Shown here: positions 30,435-32,913 of the stretch, one piece after another
Position numbering within the stretch: position 1 is the first letter of the stretch
Layout: each line of letters begins with the position of its first letter
NCBI GenBank assembly: GCA_964569055.1
Contig: CAZMSZ010000037.1
Span: forward strand, 1-32,913
Direction of reading: 5' to 3'
From: JAWLGW01 sp964569055
GTDB taxonomy: Bacteria > Planctomycetota > J058
DNA length: 32,913 nucleotides
Position numbers and translations under genes: made by a program
Notes under the pieces: model-generated
The model's database searches: none
What the model saw: the letters and a program-made list of their open reading frames with translations, nothing else
What the model was told of the DNA's origin: nothing

Positions 30435-31424
30435 CTACTCCTTCTTGCCGGCGCCGCTCGCCAGCCGCGCCAGGAACGTGCCCTCGTCCGCGCGCCGGAG
30501 GGCCGCCAGCTCGTCGCGGAACACGCGCGCGACCAGGCGCGCCACGCCCCAGGCGGCGTGGGTCCCCAGCGGGAGGCGCATGAGCACGATCGGCAGGCCC
30601 ACGGTGCCGATCAGGAGCAACAGGAGCCGGGGCGCGCTCGACACGAGCCCCAGGTCCATGACGAGGGTCGACAGGATGGCGGCCGAGATCGCCAGGTTCA
30701 CGAGACCGACGAGCAGCGTCCGGGGCGCGCTCCACGAGACCGCCTCCTGATAACGCCGCGCGCGCGCCCACACGTCGCGCCAGCCCTCGCGCTCGCGCTC
30801 TTGCAGGCGGCGCACCAGCTTGGGCGGGAACAGGGCGGCGGCCAGGGCGAGGCGTAGCACGTGCCGCCGCAGCGCGAAGCGGCCCACGGGGTGCCCGGTC
30901 GTGCAGCCGCAGCCGTAGATCGCGCACCCGCCGTAGCTGGCCCGGCACTCGACCCAGCACTCCTCGTGGTACAGCGCGCCGCAGCCCGCGCGGTCGCAAC
31001 CAACCGCGGCGTCCTCGGGGAGGCGGTCGCGGCAGTAGGGGCAGGCGAGCGCCGCCCGCAGGCGCGCGGTGTCGGCGCCCAGGCGCCGGACGACCCGCAG
31101 CGGGCCGGCCGCGGCGAAGTCGAGCAGGAGGCCGACGCCGACCGCGAACAGGGCCCCGGTGAGCACGGGGGTGGCGCTGCCGAGCGCCAGGGCCGCCGTC
31201 AGCGTCGCGGTCCCGAGCAGCGCCAGCGTGACCCGCACCGCGACCGAGGTGCCGGGGCGCGTGCTCGCGGGATCGGACGCGACCCGGATCGTGAGCGGCG
31301 CGCCAACGGCGGGCGGTGTCTCGACGTCCGAGTCGGGCGCGTCCTCGGAGGCGGGCCGGATCGCCTCGAACGTCGGCTCCTCGTCGTCGACGGCCGGGCC
31401 GGGCAGCGAGCGCTGGCGTTCCAT
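30435..31424 (-). CDS. Membrane protein with prokaryotic RING-finger (Prok-RING family 1-like) domain
   Basis: A 329-residue protein. Residues 1-60 are acidic and disordered. Two transmembrane helices span about 64-105. Residues 128-174 are a Cys/His treble-clef: CPYC (128-131), Cys143 and Cys148, HEECW (His153, Cys156), and GGCAIYGCGC (Cys167, Cys172, Cys174). The last two blocks are the signature of prokaryotic RING family 1 seen in planctomycetes, where the motif is usually CxxC, HHxxCW and NGGC. Two further hydrophobic segments lie at about 238-290. RING domains bind zinc and can recruit ubiquitin-like conjugation partners, but no such genes are nearby; here it may just be a protein-binding module. 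The ATG at 31424 is chosen; an in-frame ATG at 31436 adds four residues. It is 50 bp downstream of the metallopeptidase gene. Confidence 0.85.
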   Translation of the reverse strand: MERQRSLPGPAVDDEEPTFEAIRPASEDAPDSDVETPPAVGAPLTIRVASDPASTRPGTSVAVRVTLALLGTATLTAALALGSATPVLTGALFAVGVGLLLDFAAAGPLRVVRRLGADTARLRAALACPYCRDRLPEDAAVGCDRAGCGALYHEECWVECRASYGGCAIYGCGCTTGHPVGRFALRRHVLRLALAAALFPPKLVRRLQEREREGWRDVWARARRYQEAVSWSAPRTLLVGLVNLAISAAILSTLVMDLGLVSSAPRLLLLLIGTVGLPIVLMRLPLGTHAAWGVARLVARVFRDELAALRRADEGTFLARLASGAGKKE

Positions 31425-31474
31425 GGGCCGCAGCATACATGGCGCGCGAGCGCTCGGCGGCCGCGCACCCTGGG

Positions 31475-32593
31475 TCACCGCTCGCCAGGAGGTCCTTGCT
31501 CGGGCGGAGGCAGCCCGATCTCCTCCTCGGGGGGCGCCTTCCCCTCGGGGCGCAGCGCCTCGCGCCGGCCCTCGAGGCCGTGGAGCGGGAATCGGTCGAT
31601 CACGGTGCGCCGGAGCAGCGTGGTCACCTCGGGGTCGAGGTGGATCCCCACCCCGCCGCTCAGCATGAGGTGGTCGTCGCGCCGCGGCTCGGCGAGCAGC
31701 TCGCGGTTGCGCGGGTTGAGGTCGTCGAGCCCGAGCTGATGGCCGACCTCGTGCGCGACCGTGTGGTAGCGGCTGGGGTCGAGGTAGCGCAGCCCGAGGA
31801 GCGAGAAGTTGTCGTTGGGGTCGCCCAGCGTGCTGGGGCTGGCGGGCGCGTCGCCCAGGGTCCAGCCGCGGCAGGAGCCGTGCACGAAGCCGGCCGCGGT
31901 CAGCACGAGCACCACCCGGCCGGGCCGCTTGAGGCCGCGCCGCTCGAGGTCGTCGCGCACGCCCTCCACCTCGGCGCGCGAGAGCGCGCCGTCCTCGTTC
32001 GCGTCGTAGGCGGCGCCCGCCACCGCGGCCGGCTCCGCCGTGAGCCCGACGAACTCGAGCCCGAGCGGCGCGAAGGTGGCCTCGAGCTGCGCCAGGATCC
32101 AGGTCTGCGCCTCGCGGGCCTGGGCGGGCGTGACCCCCGCGAAGCGCTCGTCCCCGTCGAGCGCCACCACGATCACCGGGACGAGCGCGGCGGCGTTCGG
32201 CTCCCAGCGCTCGCGCCGGACGAGTGAGGGCTCGCCCTCGGTCGGCCGCGCGCGCAGGTCGACGTAGGCGGCCAGCAACCCCCGCTCGCCCGGCACCGTC
32301 CGCAGGCGTCCCTCCAGCCGCTCCTCGCGCAAGGCGAACACCAGGCCGCCCCGCTGGGAGCTCGCCCGGGCGCGGCCCATTCGCTCGCGGCCGTTCGGCC
32401 CGAACGTGCGGAAGGCCAGCGCCCACCCGTCCGCGGTGCGACGCAGCTCGGCGGAGCCATGGTAGCGACCCTCGGGACCCTGCCCGTCGATCCGGTAGCG
32501 ACCCTCCTGGGCCCAAGCCGCCCCCGCCAGCGCGAGGAGCGCGAAGGCCGCCATGGCCACCGGCCGCGCTCGCTTCGCTCGACCTGTGGGCAT
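31475..32593 (-). CDS. Exported zincin metallopeptidase (HExxHxxGxxD) with EF-hand-like loop
   Basis: A 372-residue protein with a signal peptide (MAAFALLALAGAAWA-Q, cleavage near residue 29). Residues 30-130 are a strand-rich domain (GRYRIDGQGPEGRYHGSAEL onward) resembling residues 26-145 of the cysteine hydrolase at 4801-6780. Residues 137-330 form the peptidase: zinc motif HEVGHQLGLDD (His281, Glu282, His285, Asp291 in the third-ligand position) and a downstream HLMLSG that could be the Met-turn (Met310) of metzincins. An EF-hand-like loop, DANEDGALSRAE (197-208), is conserved at every calcium position. It is probably secreted; substrate unknown. The ATG at 32593 has GAGAGGGAG directly upstream, favouring it over an in-frame GTG 12 bp earlier. 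A Pro/Glu-rich C-terminal tail ends the protein. Confidence 0.88.
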   Translation of the reverse strand: MPTGRAKRARPVAMAAFALLALAGAAWAQEGRYRIDGQGPEGRYHGSAELRRTADGWALAFRTFGPNGRERMGRARASSQRGGLVFALREERLEGRLRTVPGERGLLAAYVDLRARPTEGEPSLVRRERWEPNAAALVPVIVVALDGDERFAGVTPAQAREAQTWILAQLEATFAPLGLEFVGLTAEPAAVAGAAYDANEDGALSRAEVEGVRDDLERRGLKRPGRVVLVLTAAGFVHGSCRGWTLGDAPASPSTLGDPNDNFSLLGLRYLDPSRYHTVAHEVGHQLGLDDLNPRNRELLAEPRRDDHLMLSGGVGIHLDPEVTTLLRRTVIDRFPLHGLEGRREALRPEGKAPPEEEIGLPPPEQGPPGER

Positions 32594-32626
32594 GCTCCCT
32601 CTCACCGGCGGCCTCCGTACGTGGAG

Positions 32627-32654
32627 CGGGGCGGGCCGCCGGCGGCCCGCCCCG
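32627..32654. terminator. 28-bp perfect palindrome (possible terminator or cruciform)
   Basis: Every base from 32627 to 32640 pairs with its mirror in 32641-32654, making a 14-bp perfect, loop-free palindrome that is all G and C. It lies in the gap between the acidic repeat gene and the metallopeptidase gene, both on the minus strand. In RNA a hairpin of about 12 bp with a 4-base loop would form. No T-run follows, so Rho-independent termination is not established; RNA stabilisation or binding by a dimeric protein are alternatives. Confidence 0.6.
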
Positions 32655-32677
32655 TCCGAAGCGCGCGTCGCGCGCCC

Positions 32678-32913
32678 CTACTCGTCTTCGAGCCCCGGCA
32701 GATCCTCGAGCCCCGGGAGCTCGTCGTCGGGCAGCTCGGGGAGCTCCTCACCGTCGGCCGGGAGCTCCTCGTCCTCCAGCCCCGGAAGCTCCTCGTCCTC
32801 GAGGCCGGGCAACTCGTCGCCACCGGGGAGAGGCTCCTCGGGCATGGGCTCGGGGAGGGGCTCCTCGGGCATGGGCTCGGGGAGGGGCTCCTCGGGCATG
32901 GGCTCGGGGAGGG
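32678..32913 (-). CDS. C-terminal part of an acidic proline-rich repeat protein (partial)
   Basis: The final 78 or so residues of a protein whose start lies beyond the window. The visible part consists of nine-residue units PLPEPMPEE, followed by degenerate DEELPGLEDEELPADGEELPELPDDELPGL-like units, rich in Glu, Asp, Pro and Leu, ending LEDLPGLEDE. It is strongly acidic and expected to be disordered; no family is recognisable. Third codon positions keep the window's G/C bias and the reading frame is open to the edge. It would be the first gene of the minus-strand run leading to the metallopeptidase, separated by the palindrome. Function is unknown; an extracellular or envelope-spanning linker is one possibility. 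Confidence 0.7.
   Translation of the reverse strand, partial: LPEPMPEEPLPEPMPEEPLPEPMPEEPLPGGDELPGLEDEELPGLEDEELPADGEELPELPDDELPGLEDLPGLEDE
32834..32913 (-). repeat. 27-bp tandem repeat at the right edge
   Basis: Units begin at 32834, 32861 and 32888 with no visible differences; the last is cut by the window end one base short. The unit encodes nine residues (PLPEPMPEE), so copy-number change would keep the frame. The repeat continues to the window end, so its true copy number is unknown. Confidence 0.92.

Noticed and set aside
30435..31424. RING protein as part of a bacterial ubiquitin-like defence operon
   Set aside because: No E1, E2, ubiquitin-like or JAB deubiquitinase gene is in the neighbourhood.

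Overview
The window reads as a chromosomal segment from a large-genome, very high-G+C environmental bacterium, probably a Planctomycetota or Myxococcota member assembled from metagenomic data. The pointers are third codon positions that are almost always G or C, frequent GTG starts, several Ser/Thr kinases with FHA partners, a sigma-54 activator, a prokaryotic RING-finger membrane protein, Zn-ribbon/TPR membrane proteins, a DUF11/DUF5650 surface protein with a C-terminal sorting-like tail, and a 100-N scaffold gap. I cannot separate the two phyla without a search. There are no rRNA, tRNA, CRISPR, transposase or phage genes. Apart from one low-G+C structured repeat (about 21538-21692) the DNA looks native and densely coding.

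Layout, left to right. (A) Minus strand, 1-2047: an FHA-Ser/Thr kinase gene overlaps by 4 bp a GAF/sigma-54 activator that runs off the left edge. (B) Plus, 2160-3784: a small exported DUF4177-like protein and an orphan EboE-family TIM-barrel protein. (C) Minus, 3893-4630: an unrecognised soluble protein. (D) Plus, 4801-6780: an exported NlpC/P60-like cysteine hydrolase. (E) Minus, 6761-12196: a giant exported repeat protein. (F) Plus, 12428-18569: DUF1015, serC, an MmcQ/YjbR protein with a histone-H1-like tail, and a membrane-anchored protein with two kinase domains. (G) Minus, 18570-23505: Zn-ribbon/TPR protein, a hairpin-forming low-G+C repeat, argH, a SUKH protein and a DDAH/arginine-deiminase-fold enzyme. 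(H) Plus, 23673-30431: a second Zn-ribbon/TM/TPR protein, an exported protein interrupted by the N gap, a TM/HEAT-repeat protein and a trans-aconitate-methyltransferase-like enzyme. (I) Minus, 30435-32913: the end of an acidic repeat protein, a 28-bp perfect palindrome, an exported zincin metallopeptidase and a membrane RING protein.

How the parts may fit. Metabolism is represented by serine (serC) and arginine (argH plus a guanidine-modifying-fold enzyme). Most of the rest is regulation and cell envelope. The FHA-kinase/sigma-54 pair suggests phosphorylation-coupled transcription. The tandem kinase carries four Thr-Leu-x-Asp/Glu motifs in its linker that look like potential FHA ligands. Two exported hydrolases of unrelated fold (4801-6780 and 31475-32593) appear to share one N-terminal domain. 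No defence island or canonical mobile system was found. The most unusual items are the phospho-Thr-like motifs, the shared domain of the two hydrolases, the mosaic repeat protein and the structured repeat upstream of argH.
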